From: Sulfitobacter sp. THAF37 | GTDB taxonomy: Bacteria; Pseudomonadota; Alphaproteobacteria; Rhodobacterales; Rhodobacteraceae | NCBI RefSeq assembly: GCF_009363555.1 | Contig: NZ_CP045372.1 | Coordinates: forward strand, 3,235,501-3,299,500 | DNA length: 64,000 nucleotides | Direction: 5' to 3' | Shown: in pieces, positions 47,837-57,397 of the stretch | How the letters are laid out: every line of letters starts with the position of its first letter | How positions within the stretch are numbered: position 1 is the stretch's first letter | Notes under the pieces: model-generated | The model's database searches: none | The model's input: the letters and a program-made list of their open reading frames with translations, nothing else | Told to the model about the DNA's origin: nothing | Position numbers and translations under genes: made by a program

Positions 47837-49264
47837 TCACAGGGTTTCCACCGGATGGCCCATTTTACGGATCGCGTCAACGATCGTCCCCAGCCGGGTC
47901 GAAAGCGACCCCTTGACCAGCACCACATCGCCGGAATCGAGCAGGCCGCGCAGATTTGGCAAAACGTCGGCGGCGGTCTCGGCCCAGACGCCGCGCTGGT
48001 GCTCGGGCAAGGCATCATACAGCGCGCGCATCAGCGGCCCGATGCAGTGGACCACGTCCAGCGACCGGGTGGTCTCCAGATCGGCCAGACCCGCATGCAG
48101 CGCGGCGGCGTCGGGCCCCAGTTCCTTCATGTCACCCAGGATCGCGATGCGCCGCCCCTTGCCAACCCGGCCGATGTCGTGCGTGACCTCCGCCGCCGCG
48201 AGCACCGCCAGCGCCGCGGCCATCGAGGTCGGGTTCGCGTTGTAGCTGTCGTCGATCATCGCCAGCGTCATATGGGTCTCGATCGGATCCAGAACGATCA
48301 CCTCCCGCACGCCGCGCCCCTTGTAGGGCTGCCAGCGTCCAAGCGACTGCGCCGCCAGCGCCAGATCGACCCCAAGCGCGTGACAGACCGCCAGTGCACC
48401 CAGACCGTTCATCGCAAAGTGCCGACCGGGCGTGGCGATCTTGAACAGGATCGGTGCCCCGTCGTGGCTGGCCTGAACCACGGTCGTATCGGACTGAACC
48501 TGCACCTCCAGCAGTTTGAAGTGATGCCCGTGTTCGCCGAATTCGAGGTCGCGCAGGCGGCAGTCCACCGCCTTGGCCATCAGAATTGCCGCGTGTTCGA
48601 TGTCTGCGTTGATCACGGCCCAGCCACCCGGTTTGACACCTTCAAAGATCGAGGCTTTCTCAACCGCGATACCGGCCAGGTTCTCGAAGGCCTCCAGATG
48701 CGCCGGAGCGACGGTGGTGATCATGGCCACATCCGCCTGCGCCATCCGCGCCAGCGGCGCAATCTCTCCGGGGTGGTTCATGCCGATCTCGATGACCGCA
48801 TAATCCGTGTCGGCGGGCATGCGCGCCAGCGTCAGGGGCACGCCCCAGTGGTTGTTGTAGCTGGCCACGCTGGCATGGGTGCGTCCCTGATCCCCCAACA
48901 TGGCCAGCAGCATCTCCTTGGTCGAGGTCTTGCCGACGCTGCCGGTCACTGCAACCACCTTGGCCTGCGTGCGGGAACGGGCCGCCTGGCCCAGCCTTTC
49001 AAGGCCCGCCAGCACATCGTCGACGATCAGCAGCGGCGCATCCTCCGCCACGCCGTCGGGGCGGCGGGACACCAGGGCAGCCCCCGCGCCGTTCTCCAGC
49101 GCCTGCGCCACAAAGTCGTGCCCGTCGCGCGCATCCTTCAGCGCGACGAACAGATCGCCCTTTTCGATCGTGCGGGTGTCGATGGAAACGCCCTCGCAGG
49201 TCCAGTCGCCCACCGCCCGCCCCCCCGTGGCGGCGGCGGCCTCTTCAGCCGTCCAGAGTGTCAT
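47837..49264 (-). CDS. murF: UDP-MurNAc-tripeptide--D-alanyl-D-alanine ligase
   Basis: Adds the D-Ala-D-Ala made by Ddl to complete the pentapeptide. It is 475 residues. The P-loop is TGSVGKTSTKEML near 105; EIGMNHPGEIAPL near 155 and DDSYNANPTSMAAAL near 340 are MurF-type blocks. It begins four bases before the murE stop (ATGA overlap). Confidence 0.97.
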   Translation of the reverse strand: MTLWTAEEAAAATGGRAVGDWTCEGVSIDTRTIEKGDLFVALKDARDGHDFVAQALENGAGAALVSRRPDGVAEDAPLLIVDDVLAGLERLGQAARSRTQAKVVAVTGSVGKTSTKEMLLAMLGDQGRTHASVASYNNHWGVPLTLARMPADTDYAVIEIGMNHPGEIAPLARMAQADVAMITTVAPAHLEAFENLAGIAVEKASIFEGVKPGGWAVINADIEHAAILMAKAVDCRLRDLEFGEHGHHFKLLEVQVQSDTTVVQASHDGAPILFKIATPGRHFAMNGLGALAVCHALGVDLALAAQSLGRWQPYKGRGVREVIVLDPIETHMTLAMIDDSYNANPTSMAAALAVLAAAEVTHDIGRVGKGRRIAILGDMKELGPDAAALHAGLADLETTRSLDVVHCIGPLMRALYDALPEHQRGVWAETAADVLPNLRGLLDSGDVVLVKGSLSTRLGTIVDAIRKMGHPVETL

Positions 49265-50745
49265 GCCAGCCTCCCATCCAGTGCCGCAACGGCCATGCTG
49301 GCCTGCTCCGCATCGTCGAAGGGCAGCACGTCGTTGCCCACGATCTGCCCTGTCTCATGCCCCTTGCCCGCGATCAGCAATGCATCGCCCGGCTCCAGCA
49401 GGTCGATGCCGCGCAGGATCGCTTCGGCCCGGTCGCCCACCTCCATCGCGCCCGGCGCGCCCTCAAGGACCGCCGCGCGGATGCTCGCGGGATCTTCGGA
49501 ACGCGGATTGTCGTCCGTGACGATCACCGCGTCGGCATGAGTCATCGCCGCCGCCCCCATCAGTGGCCGCTTGGCCCTGTCCCGGTCGCCGCCCGCGCCG
49601 ACAATGGCGATCAGCCGTCCCATCACATGCGGACGCATCGCCGCCAGCGCGGTGGCCACCGCATCGGGCGTATGGGCATAATCGACAAACACCGCTGCCC
49701 CGTTCCCGCGCGTCGCGGCCAGCTGCATGCGGCCCCGCACCGTGGTCAGATGCGGCAGCGTGTCGAAGACCTCCTGCGGCTGCCCGCCGCAGGCGATGAC
49801 CAGCCCCGCCGCCAGCAGCACGTTGTCGGCCTGAAAGCCGCCCATCAGCTCCAGCCGCTTCTGGACCGCCTTGCCCTGCCATTCAAAGCGCAGGTCCTGC
49901 CCCGTGGCGTCGAACCGCTGTGCCGTCAGGTGCAGATCGCCCCCGTCACGGCCCACGGTAATCACCTCGCAGCCACGGGCGCGTGCGATGGCCGCGATAT
50001 CCACCCCCTTGGGGTCGTCGATGTTGATGACCGCCGTGCCGTCCTCGGACAGGACACGCGCGAACAGGCCCGCCTTGGCGTCGAAATAGGCGTCGAAGGT
50101 TTCGTGATAGTCCAGATGATCCTGGGTGAAATTGGTAAAGCCTGCCGCCCGCAGGGTCACACCGTCAAGCCGCCGCTGGTCAAGCCCGTGGCTTGAGGCT
50201 TCCATCGCGGCGTGGGTGATGCCGTTGTCCAGTGCTGCGCGCAGCGCGCGGTGCAGGGTGATCGGCTCGGGCGTGGTGTGGGCCAGCGGTGCGGTCCAGG
50301 CCCCTTCGACCCCGGTGGTCCCGAGGTTGACGGCGGCATGGCCCATCTCGATCCAGATCTGACGCACAAAGGTAGACACCGACGTCTTGCCGTTGGTGCC
50401 GGTCACTGCCGCCATCACGCCGGGCTGCCCCCCGAACCAAAGCGCCGCGGTCCGTGCCAGCGCCTCGCGCGGGGCGTCCGAGATAACCAGGGCCGCCCCC
50501 GCGGCGCGGATCGCATCGCCCGCGATTTCCGCCCCCGCGCTGTCGGTCAGCACCGCCACCGCCCCGTCCTTCAGCGCCTTCTCGACAAAGCGCGCCCCGT
50601 GCACACGGCTGCCCGGCATCGCGGCAAAGAGACACCCCGGCCCCACGTCGCGGCTGTCGACCGCCAGATCGAGAATGTCGGGGTTCGCACCGCTCGCAGC
50701 CATCAGGCCCAGGGCGGTCAGGGGAAGTTTTCGGGGGCTGCTCAT
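49261..50745 (-). CDS. murE: UDP-MurNAc-L-Ala-D-Glu--2,6-diaminopimelate ligase
   Basis: Adds the third stem residue. It is 494 residues. The P-loop is TGTNGKTSVSTF near 118. The DNPR motif (TDDNPRSEDP, near residue 412) is the one that goes with meso-diaminopimelate, so the wall is of the usual gram-negative type. Other blocks are NFTQDHLDYHETFDAY and VDYAHTPDAV. It lies 29 bp from ftsI and overlaps murF by four bases. Confidence 0.97.
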   Translation of the reverse strand: MSSPRKLPLTALGLMAASGANPDILDLAVDSRDVGPGCLFAAMPGSRVHGARFVEKALKDGAVAVLTDSAGAEIAGDAIRAAGAALVISDAPREALARTAALWFGGQPGVMAAVTGTNGKTSVSTFVRQIWIEMGHAAVNLGTTGVEGAWTAPLAHTTPEPITLHRALRAALDNGITHAAMEASSHGLDQRRLDGVTLRAAGFTNFTQDHLDYHETFDAYFDAKAGLFARVLSEDGTAVINIDDPKGVDIAAIARARGCEVITVGRDGGDLHLTAQRFDATGQDLRFEWQGKAVQKRLELMGGFQADNVLLAAGLVIACGGQPQEVFDTLPHLTTVRGRMQLAATRGNGAAVFVDYAHTPDAVATALAAMRPHVMGRLIAIVGAGGDRDRAKRPLMGAAAMTHADAVIVTDDNPRSEDPASIRAAVLEGAPGAMEVGDRAEAILRGIDLLEPGDALLIAGKGHETGQIVGNDVLPFDDAEQASMAVAALDGRLA

Positions 50746-50774
50746 CTTGGCGCCTTTGCGGCTTGGCGTGTTGC

Positions 50775-52562
50775 TCAGTTGTTGCCAGCCAGCGTTATCA
50801 CAGCCTCCTCCAGCGGTTCAACTGTCGGACGCACGCCCAGCAGGGGCGCCACCCGGCGGATCATCTCGGCGGCCACCGGCACCGCGGTCCAGCCGGCAGT
50901 GCGGCGCGGCTTGTCACCCGAGGTCTCCACCGGTTCGTCCAGGGTCACGATCAGCACGTATTTCGGGTCATGTGCGGGGAAGATCGACGCGAAGGTGGCG
51001 ATGACCTTGTCGTTGTAATAGCCGCCGTTCGGGCGGGGTTTGTCCGCCGTCCCCGTCTTGCCGCCCACCTGATAGCCCGGCACCTCGCCAAAGCTCGCCG
51101 TGCCATCGCTGACCACCTTGCGCAACATCATCCGCGCATCCGCCGACGCCTCTGCCGAGATGACCCTCGGGCCAAGCTGCGGGCCGGTCTGCTTGATCAG
51201 CGTCGGCTTGACCTTGTAGCCCCCGTTGGCCAGCGCGGCGTAGCCCGCCGCCAGGTGCATCGGGCTGGAGGACAATCCGTGACCGTAGGAAATGGTGACG
51301 GAGGACAGGTCCGTCCAGCGTTTCGGCAACAGGGGCTTGCCGCCCGCCGCCTCGACGATTTCAAAGGAGGTCGCATCGAAAAAGCCCAGCTTCTTGAGGA
51401 ACGCCTGCTGCCGCTCCACTCCGATCTGCAGGGCGATGCGCCCGGTGCCGCGGTTGGACGAATTCACGATGATGTCCGCCACGCTCAGCTTGCCGTAATT
51501 CTTGTTGTGGAATTCGCCGATCCTGAAGCCGCCGACCTTCATCGGGCCGCTGGTATCAATCACCGTCTGAGCAGTCACGAGGCCGAGGTCGATGGCCTGC
51601 GCCGCCGCGAAGATCTTGAAAGTCGACCCCAGCTCGTACACGCCCTGCACCGACCGGTTGAAAAGTGGGCTGTCAGACGGGTCGCCCTTGGTCGCGGGGC
51701 GCGGCCGGTCGTTGGGGTCGAAGCTGGGCAGCGAGACCACGCTGACCACTTCGCCCGTCTTGACGTCCATCAGGACCGACGTGGCGCCCTTGGCGTTCAT
51801 CAGTTTCATCCCGCCCCAAAGCACCTGTTCAGAGGCAGCCTGCACCGTCAGGTCCAGCGACAACTCCAGCGGCTTGTTGCCGTTGGCGGGATCGCGCAGA
51901 TAATCGTCGAAGTACCGCTCCACCCCGGCGACGCCGATGACCTCGGCGGCATGCACGCCCTCCTTGCCAAAGCTGGCGCCGCCAAGGACATGCGCAGCCA
52001 AAGTGCCGTTGGGATAGAGCCGCATGTCGCGCGGCGCGAACAACAGGCCGGGATCGCCGATGTCATGGACTTCCTGCATCTGCTCCGGGCTGATTTTCTT
52101 CTTGATCCACAGGAACTTGCGCTTGCCGGTGAAATCCTTCAGCAGGCGTTCCTCATCCAGGTCGGGAAACACGCCGACCAGCTTTTTCGCCGCCATTGCC
52201 GGATCCACCATGTGGCGCGGCTGCGCATAAAGCGCGTGGGTCTCGAAGTTGGTGGCGAGGATGTTGCCATTGCGGTCCACGATGTCCGCCCGCGAGGCCG
52301 ATATGACGGCCCCCGGCGCGTGGGCGCGCGGTTCGGTCGCTTCGGACGTGGCCAGAAGGCCCATGCGCGCACCCACCACCGAAAAGGCGCAGAAGAAGAA
52401 GACGCCAAGCACCAGCAGCCGGCCCTCGGCCCGCTGACGCGACCGGTCCCGCATCTGTTCATGGCGGATGCGCTTGTTCTCGCGCTCGATCGCGTCGGGG
52501 TTCTCGCCCTTCTGGCGCGCGTCGAGGATACGCGCAAGCGGGCGCAGGGGGGTGCGGATCAT
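50775..52562 (-). CDS. ftsI: Division-specific penicillin-binding protein (FtsI/PBP3)
   Basis: The septal transpeptidase partner of FtsW. It is 595 residues: a basic cytosolic N-terminus, one membrane segment at about 49-66, a dimerisation domain, and a transpeptidase domain with STFK at 313-316, SSN at 368-370 and KTG at 502-504. All catalytic motifs are intact. Its start overlaps the ftsL stop by four bases. Confidence 0.97.
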   Translation of the reverse strand: MIRTPLRPLARILDARQKGENPDAIERENKRIRHEQMRDRSRQRAEGRLLVLGVFFFCAFSVVGARMGLLATSEATEPRAHAPGAVISASRADIVDRNGNILATNFETHALYAQPRHMVDPAMAAKKLVGVFPDLDEERLLKDFTGKRKFLWIKKKISPEQMQEVHDIGDPGLLFAPRDMRLYPNGTLAAHVLGGASFGKEGVHAAEVIGVAGVERYFDDYLRDPANGNKPLELSLDLTVQAASEQVLWGGMKLMNAKGATSVLMDVKTGEVVSVVSLPSFDPNDRPRPATKGDPSDSPLFNRSVQGVYELGSTFKIFAAAQAIDLGLVTAQTVIDTSGPMKVGGFRIGEFHNKNYGKLSVADIIVNSSNRGTGRIALQIGVERQQAFLKKLGFFDATSFEIVEAAGGKPLLPKRWTDLSSVTISYGHGLSSSPMHLAAGYAALANGGYKVKPTLIKQTGPQLGPRVISAEASADARMMLRKVVSDGTASFGEVPGYQVGGKTGTADKPRPNGGYYNDKVIATFASIFPAHDPKYVLIVTLDEPVETSGDKPRRTAGWTAVPVAAEMIRRVAPLLGVRPTVEPLEEAVITLAGNN

Positions 52563-52921
52563 AGCGGGTCCTCCTCGGAATCCGGGGCGTTCATGGTCGA
52601 CACATCCACCGGGTTGGTGATGGGCAACAGCGGCGCAGGCGGATAGGCCACCTGATCCACCGCGCCGAACTGATGCGGCTGGAGCGGCAGCAGGTTCAGC
52701 CGGTCAAAGTTGAGCACGGCAAGATCGCGCAGCCGTTCGGGACGGTTCTGGTAGGCCCATTCGGCCTTGAGCACCGCAAGCCGCGCGTGTGCGGCGCGGA
52801 TGTTGGCATGCAGCTTGTCCGCCTCACTCAGCGCCTGCTGGGTCGCGTAGTTCTCGCGATAGGCCCAAAAGGCCAGCCCGATCACCGCCATGGACGTGAG
52901 AATATAAAGTACCGCTCGCAT
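52559..52921 (-). CDS. ftsL: Cell division protein FtsL
   Basis: A 120-residue bitopic protein: a very short N-terminus, a membrane segment at about 4-20 (VLYILTSMAVIGLAFWAY), a coiled-coil region (NYATQQALSEADKLHANIRAAHARLAVLKAEWAYQNRPERL, ~24-64) and a Pro-rich tail. The WAYQNRPERLRxLA pattern is typical of alphaproteobacterial FtsL. It lies directly after rsmH and overlaps ftsI. Confidence 0.92.
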   Translation of the reverse strand: MRAVLYILTSMAVIGLAFWAYRENYATQQALSEADKLHANIRAAHARLAVLKAEWAYQNRPERLRDLAVLNFDRLNLLPLQPHQFGAVDQVAYPPAPLLPITNPVDVSTMNAPDSEEDPL

Positions 52922-53911
52922 CTATTGCCCCCTGACCATCGGCATGCCGATGGATTTCGCATCTACCGCACCGCTGGGTGCATCCGTTCTGATCGCCACG
53001 CGCAGCTTGGCCGACCGGCTGCGCGGATTTTCGGCCAGCTCCTCGGCGTCCGGTCCGATCGCCTTGCGCTTTTCCACCCGGAACTGCGGGGCCGGACGTT
53101 CGATCTCCGGCGCAAAGCGGTTGGCGTTGCCGCCCCCGCCCGACCGTGCCGTGAGGAACCGTTTGACCATCCGGTCCTCGACCGAATGAAAGGTAACAAC
53201 AGCCAGCTTCCCGCCGGGCCGCAAGGCACGTTCGGCCGCCATAAGGCCCTGGAAAAGCTCACCGTATTCGTCATTCACGGCAATGCGGATCGCCTGAAAG
53301 CTGCGGGTCGCCGGATGCGATTGCCCCGGCTTGGCGCGTGGCAGGCAGCCTTCGACAAGCGCCGCAAGTTCAAGGGTCGTTGTGATCGGCGCCTCGGCGC
53401 GGGCGCGCACGATGGCTTTCGCGATGCGTCGGCTCGCGCGTTCCTCTCCGTACTGGAAAAGGATGTTGGCGATCAGCTCTTCCTCGCCCTCGTTCACCAG
53501 ATCGGCGGCGGACGGCCCGTCCTGCGACATCCGCATGTCGAGCGGCCCGTCCTTCATGAAGGAAAAGCCCCGCTCGGCCAGGTCGAGCTGCATCGACGAC
53601 ACGCCGAGGTCCAGCACCACACCGTCGAGGTCCTGCCCGTAGTCATCCATCCGCGAAAAGACACCCCGCTGCATGGTGATACGCGCGCCGTAGTCCCCTG
53701 CCCAGCCCTGCGCCATTTCGAAGGCGAGCGGGTCGCGGTCCACCGCGATTACACGGTCCGCCCCGGCATCGAGCAGACCGCGCGTGTAGCCGCCAGCGCC
53801 GAACGTCCCGTCAAGCCAGACGCCCGAGACAGGCGCGACGGCGGCCAGCAGAGGGCGCAGCAAAACCGGGGTATGGGGGGCAGTCTGTTCAGGAGAGGCC
53901 GCAGCAGCCAT
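52922..53911 (-). CDS. rsmH: 16S rRNA (cytosine1402-N4)-methyltransferase
   Basis: Methylates C1402 in the ribosomal decoding centre using S-adenosylmethionine. It is 329 residues. The N-terminal [13 protein letters not shown] leads to the SAM loop [14 protein letters not shown] near 34-47 and [18 protein letters not shown] near 100; [16 protein letters not shown] and [15 protein letters not shown] are also typical. The stop lies one base before the ftsL start. Confidence 0.97.
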   Translation of the reverse strand: MAAAASPEQTAPHTPVLLRPLLAAVAPVSGVWLDGTFGAGGYTRGLLDAGADRVIAVDRDPLAFEMAQGWAGDYGARITMQRGVFSRMDDYGQDLDGVVLDLGVSSMQLDLAERGFSFMKDGPLDMRMSQDGPSAADLVNEGEEELIANILFQYGEERASRRIAKAIVRARAEAPITTTLELAALVEGCLPRAKPGQSHPATRSFQAIRIAVNDEYGELFQGLMAAERALRPGGKLAVVTFHSVEDRMVKRFLTARSGGGGNANRFAPEIERPAPQFRVEKRKAIGPDAEELAENPRSRSAKLRVAIRTDAPSGAVDAKSIGMPMVRGQ

Positions 53912-53916
53912 CAGGT

Positions 53917-54408
53917 TCAGGCCTCCACGTTGCCATCCAGGAAGGCCATCGGATCGAAATCGTCGGGCAGTTCTTCCGCCCAGGATTCCTCTTCTGCCTC
54001 ATAGGTTTCGGGTTTCCAGATCTGGAACGTGTCGCCAGTCGCAAAGAAAAACGCCTCTGCGTCCAGGTCAATCTTCTTGCGCAGCTTGGCTGGCAGGACC
54101 AGACGACCGGTTTCGTCCACCGTGGTCGGGAAGGATTGGCCATGAAACAACCGCTGCAGCGCCTTGCGCCCCACAGACCCACGCGGCAAGGCGTCGATCT
54201 TGGCGTCCACCTCGTCGATGGCCTCCATGGTATAGCATTCGAGGAAATTGCGTTTGTCGTCGCCGTAGACGATCACCAGTTCAGGGTTTTCACCGGACTT
54301 CCAGTTCGGATCACCGGCTTCCAGCACACGCCGAAAAGAGGCCGGTATGGAAACCCGCCCCTTGCTATCGACCTTGTGATGGCTTTCGCCTCTGAACCTG
54401 CGGCCCAC
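53917..54408 (-). CDS. mraZ: Transcriptional regulator MraZ
   Basis: First gene of the dcw cluster. A 163-residue AbrB-like protein that binds DNA upstream of its own gene. The two DXXXR repeats are visible: [14 protein letters not shown] near 12-25 and [17 protein letters not shown] near 95-112. A C-terminal extension of ~30 residues is acidic. The start is set at a GTG at 54408 (GRRFRGES) with AGGAAAACC upstream. A longer frame starting at 54528 would place the GTG inside an unconserved basic stretch and across the leader hairpin. Confidence 0.93.
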   Translation of the reverse strand: MGRRFRGESHHKVDSKGRVSIPASFRRVLEAGDPNWKSGENPELVIVYGDDKRNFLECYTMEAIDEVDAKIDALPRGSVGRKALQRLFHGQSFPTTVDETGRLVLPAKLRKKIDLDAEAFFFATGDTFQIWKPETYEAEEESWAEELPDDFDPMAFLDGNVEA

Positions 54409-54504
54409 TTGGTTTTCCTGCCTGCGCGCGGTGCGCTTTAGTCTTCTTGTCGCGCCCCCGCGAAATTTCTGCCCCCGTGCTGCGAAGTGCCCTCCGGACA
54501 TGGA

Positions 54505-54542
54505 AACGGCGGGTTGATCTGCTGCCACTGATCAACCCGCCG
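54505..54542 (-). terminator. Perfect 13-bp inverted repeat in the mraZ leader (UpsM-like terminator)
   Basis: Arms 54507-54519 and 54530-54542 are perfectly complementary, with a 10-nt loop, and on the minus strand are followed by TTTCC. It stands ~100 nt before the mraZ start. In Rhodobacter sphaeroides the mraZ leader ends in a terminator that releases an abundant small RNA (UpsM); this hairpin is at the matching place. That it acts the same way here is inference. Confidence 0.6.
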
Positions 54543-54937
54543 CCCTCGTCCCGCAGCTTGGCGGGGAAGTCCGACTGCGCGCGCCACCTGGGGGGATGTC
54601 TGCTCGCCCGCGCGCCGGATCTCGTTGTCTGATGAAAGCGAGGTGCCTGTATGAAACCTGCTAGGTTTTTTGTTTTTGTGGGGTCGTTTGGTGCCCCGTG
54701 TCCCGTTCTCATCCGATGCACTAGGGATGCCACGGGAATTGATGGGCGTCTACAATTTTTTTGCCCTCAACCCACGAGATTTAGTTCTGCACAGGGGTCA
54801 AAATCAAAATGTGGTGGTGAAATTTGGCCGGATTTTAGCCTATTGGGTATGATTTTTCCGGCATAACACAAGATATGGTGATGTTGTCGTATCGGCCAAA
54901 ACCTCCCATGATTTCCCAGAAAATTTCATCCGCAGAG

Positions 54938-54946
54938 TTATCCACA
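54938..54946 (+). promoter_or_regulatory. Consensus DnaA box
   Basis: TTATCCACA, an exact match to the DnaA box consensus, in the AT-rich part of the region upstream of mraZ. Only one perfect copy is present, so an origin is unlikely. Confidence 0.5.
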
Positions 54947-54983
54947 ACCTGTGTTCGCAACTTGTTCCGAAATTCCACGGCAG

Positions 54984-55048
54984 GATTCAACCATTTTCAA
55001 GCCCGTTCCCATGAAATTGATTCGAAATCGGCGGTATTTGGCCGAATC
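54984..55048. promoter_or_regulatory. Cluster of three GANTC (CcrM) sites
   Basis: GATTC at 54984-54988, GATTC at 55019-55023 and GAATC at 55044-55048. GANTC is methylated by CcrM in alphaproteobacteria and read by GcrA-type regulators. Three in 65 bp is dense for a GC-rich genome. Confidence 0.4.
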
Positions 55049-55302
55049 GCAGCGCCGCTCTTCGCCGATTTCCCCTGAATTCCCAGCCGCCCCTGCCCGC
55101 CCCCGCGCGGTTCCCGGAATTTCCCGGCACGGCCCACGGCACCGCCTGTCCAAGCCTGTGGCCTGCCGAGGCTTCGTATCGCGCAACCGGTCATGGCCGT
55201 ATCAAGTTCAGCGCAGAGCACGGACCACGGACAAATTTCGCCGCGCCCGCTTGCACCCAAGAGCCTCATTGGCCAAAAGGCTCCCAGACGCAGGAGCATA
55301 GC

Positions 55303-56094
55303 TTGACCTTCGGAATATCCCTTATTGCCCATGCCATCCGCATGCTGATGCACGCGCCGGGCACCACCTTTCGCGTGATATTGCCGGGGCTTGCCATGGT
55401 GCTGCTCAGCACCCTTGCCGCCTCCACCCTGCTGCCCGACGCATTGAACGCCGTACTCCGTAACGACACCGACGCCATCCTACGGATTGATCCATCGGAC
55501 ATTCTGTTGATGCTGGCACTGGGTGTCGCGGGGCTGCTTGGCTACGCGCTGATGGCCATCCACTGGCACCGTCACGTGCTCCTGGACGGCACGGACCGGG
55601 CAAACGACCTGCGCCCCGGCTGGGGAATAATCGCTTTTTACATCTGGCGTGCCTTTACCGTGGCACTGGTGCAAATGCTGGCGGCAATCCCGATCCTGAC
55701 AGTGCTCGGTGTGCTGGCCAGCCTGACCGGCGGGCAGTCAGCGCCGGGTCAGGGCTCCCCCTCCGTCCTTTTCAGCATACTGGCCGGCATCGCATTTCTA
55801 TGGGTGGGCCTGCGCGTCAGCATCTCGTTGCCCGCCGCCGCCATGGGTCAGCGCATGGGACTGCTGCAAAGCTGGATGATCTCCGCCCCCGTGTCGGGTG
55901 CGATCCTGGCGGTCGCGGCGTTGGTATCGTTGCTCAGCGTCACGATCTCCGTGACCCTCTCGCTGCTCTTTCAATCACCAGACCCGACCAGCCTGCTGTT
56001 CGAGACATGCGTTTTCCTGGCCGAGGGGATCATCTGTGTCTCCGTGCTGACCACCCTCTACGGTCATCTGGTGGAAAAACGCTCCCTGTCCTGA
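55303..56094 (+). CDS. Six-helix inner-membrane protein, unknown function
   Basis: A 263-residue protein with about six membrane segments (roughly 20-45, 62-85, 110-140, 150-175, 185-215 and 230-255). No conserved catalytic motif was recognised. The start is a TTG at 55303 with AGGAG eight bases upstream, the best ribosome site in the area. It resembles hydrophobic proteins of unknown role common in roseobacters. It is divergent from mraZ across 894 bp and convergent with mrp. Confidence 0.72.
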   Translation: MTFGISLIAHAIRMLMHAPGTTFRVILPGLAMVLLSTLAASTLLPDALNAVLRNDTDAILRIDPSDILLMLALGVAGLLGYALMAIHWHRHVLLDGTDRANDLRPGWGIIAFYIWRAFTVALVQMLAAIPILTVLGVLASLTGGQSAPGQGSPSVLFSILAGIAFLWVGLRVSISLPAAAMGQRMGLLQSWMISAPVSGAILAVAALVSLLSVTISVTLSLLFQSPDPTSLLFETCVFLAEGIICVSVLTTLYGHLVEKRSLS

Positions 56095-56105
56095 GGGACG
56101 CCCGC

Positions 56106-57179
56106 TCAGGCCATGCCGCCCTTGACCAGCCCGGCGGCGATCCGCGCGTAAGCGTCCGCCGCCGCGCTTTCGCCCGCCGCCACGGGCGTGCCGCCGTCGC
56201 CCGCCAGACGGGTTTCCAGATCAATCGGCAAAGCGCCCAGCAGCGGCACACCCAGCTTCTCGGCCTCCGCCGAGACGCCGCCGTGACCGAAAATCTGATG
56301 CTCCGCGCCACAATCGGGACAGATGAACATCGACATGTTCTCGATCAGGCCCAGCACCGGCGTCTTCAGCGTCGCAAACATATCAATCGCCTTGCGCGCG
56401 TCGATCAGCGCCACATCCTGCGGCGTGCTTACCACGATGGCGCCGGTCAGCTCAGACTTGGTGCAAAGGGTCAACTGCACGTCCCCGGTGCCCGGCGGCA
56501 GATCGACAATCAGCACATCCAGCGCGCCCCATTGAACCTGGCCCAGCATCTGCTGCAAAGCCCCCATCAGCATCGGCCCCCGCCAGACAACCGCCTTGCC
56601 CTCCTCCATCATGAAACCGATGGACATCAGCGTGACACCGTGCGCCTCCAGGGGAATGATCGTCTTGCCGTCAGGGCTGGCGGGGCGCTTGTTCACCCCC
56701 ATCATCCGCGGCTGGCTTGGACCGTATATATCCGCATCCAAAAGCCCCACCCGGCGGCCCTGCCGGGCCAGCGCAACGGCGAGATTGGAACTCACCGTCG
56801 ACTTGCCCACGCCCCCCTTGCCAGAGGCAATCGCGAGGATCCGGTCCACCCCGGCCGGCTTCACCGGCCCCTCCTGCGGCTTCGGGTGGCCGCCGATCTT
56901 CAGGCTGGGCGGCGCCTCGGGCTTTTTGGCCGGACCATGCGCCGTCAGCGCGACCGAGACGCTGCGCACGCCGGGCAGTTCCGCCACCACCCGCTCCGCC
57001 GCGTCGCGCAACGGCCCCATGGCCTGCGCCACCTCTGCATTGGGTGCCTCGATCACGAAACGCACGACATCGTCCTCGACCCGCAGCGCGCGCACCAGAT
57101 CATGCGCCATGAGGCTTTTGCCGTCGGGCAGGTTCACGCGCGAAAGCGCGGCTTCGACATCGGACTTGCTGATCGGCAT
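56106..57179 (-). CDS. mrp: Mrp/ApbC/NBP35 family Fe-S cluster carrier ATPase
   Basis: A P-loop ATPase that carries and delivers Fe-S clusters in the cytosol. It is 357 residues. An N-terminal MIP18/DUF59-like domain (~1-80) precedes the ATPase; Walker A with the deviant Lys is GKGGVGKST at 120-128. [14 protein letters not shown] follows, and the cluster-binding CPDC pair lies in [17 protein letters not shown] near 245. The ATG at 57179 follows ACAGGAGGTT. Confidence 0.95.
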   Translation of the reverse strand: MPISKSDVEAALSRVNLPDGKSLMAHDLVRALRVEDDVVRFVIEAPNAEVAQAMGPLRDAAERVVAELPGVRSVSVALTAHGPAKKPEAPPSLKIGGHPKPQEGPVKPAGVDRILAIASGKGGVGKSTVSSNLAVALARQGRRVGLLDADIYGPSQPRMMGVNKRPASPDGKTIIPLEAHGVTLMSIGFMMEEGKAVVWRGPMLMGALQQMLGQVQWGALDVLIVDLPPGTGDVQLTLCTKSELTGAIVVSTPQDVALIDARKAIDMFATLKTPVLGLIENMSMFICPDCGAEHQIFGHGGVSAEAEKLGVPLLGALPIDLETRLAGDGGTPVAAGESAAADAYARIAAGLVKGGMA

Positions 57180-57328
57180 GAAAACCTCCTGTGCTGTCAC
57201 CCCCACATGCCATTTTCTGCGAAAATCACAAGGGGACGCGACGACATGCCTGCTCCATTAGCAGGGCGCACAGATTTTCTACAGCGAATCCATGTTTTTG
57301 CTGCATGGCAGCATTGCAAAACTATCCA

Positions 57329-57357
57329 TTGTGCAAGCGCAGCATTAAAGCGATATT
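57329..57357 (+). promoter_or_regulatory. Candidate promoter of the upstream CCUCC-hairpin RNA
   Basis: TTGTGC (57329-57334), a 17-bp spacer and GATATT (57352-57357). This would start a transcript near 57365, about 33 nt before the first hairpin. It matches a housekeeping promoter only in part. Confidence 0.3.
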
Positions 57358-57397
57358 GAGGATGTGAAGAGCAGAGATGCACTTCAAGAGAAAGACC

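Larger units (their letters stand above)
54409..55302. other. 894-bp non-coding region between mraZ and a divergent membrane-protein gene
   Basis: No credible gene was found; the short frames lack conserved character. It contains the mraZ leader hairpin, an AT-rich tract (about 54655-54990) unlike the rest of the window, a consensus DnaA box, and three GANTC sites within 65 bp. It must hold the promoter of the dcw cluster and that of the plus-strand gene at 55303. I could not place a convincing -35/-10 pair or the tandem TGGGN boxes that MraZ binds in other bacteria. Confidence 0.7.

Noticed and set aside
50763..52646. A 627-codon plus-strand frame opposite ftsI
   Set aside because: Shadow frame; ftsI carries all three penicillin-binding motifs on the other strand.
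54408..54528. A longer MraZ starting at the ATG at 54528
   Set aside because: The extra 40 residues are unconserved and would require translation through the leader hairpin; the GTG at 54408 gives the normal MraZ start with a ribosome site.
54409..54870. Tandem TGGGN MraZ-binding boxes upstream of mraZ
   Set aside because: Only scattered TGGG/GTGGG words occur; none form three repeats at 10-bp spacing on the coding strand.
54650..54990. A replication origin in the AT-rich region
   Set aside because: Only one DnaA box is present and no origin-linked genes (dnaA, parAB, hemE, gidA) are nearby.
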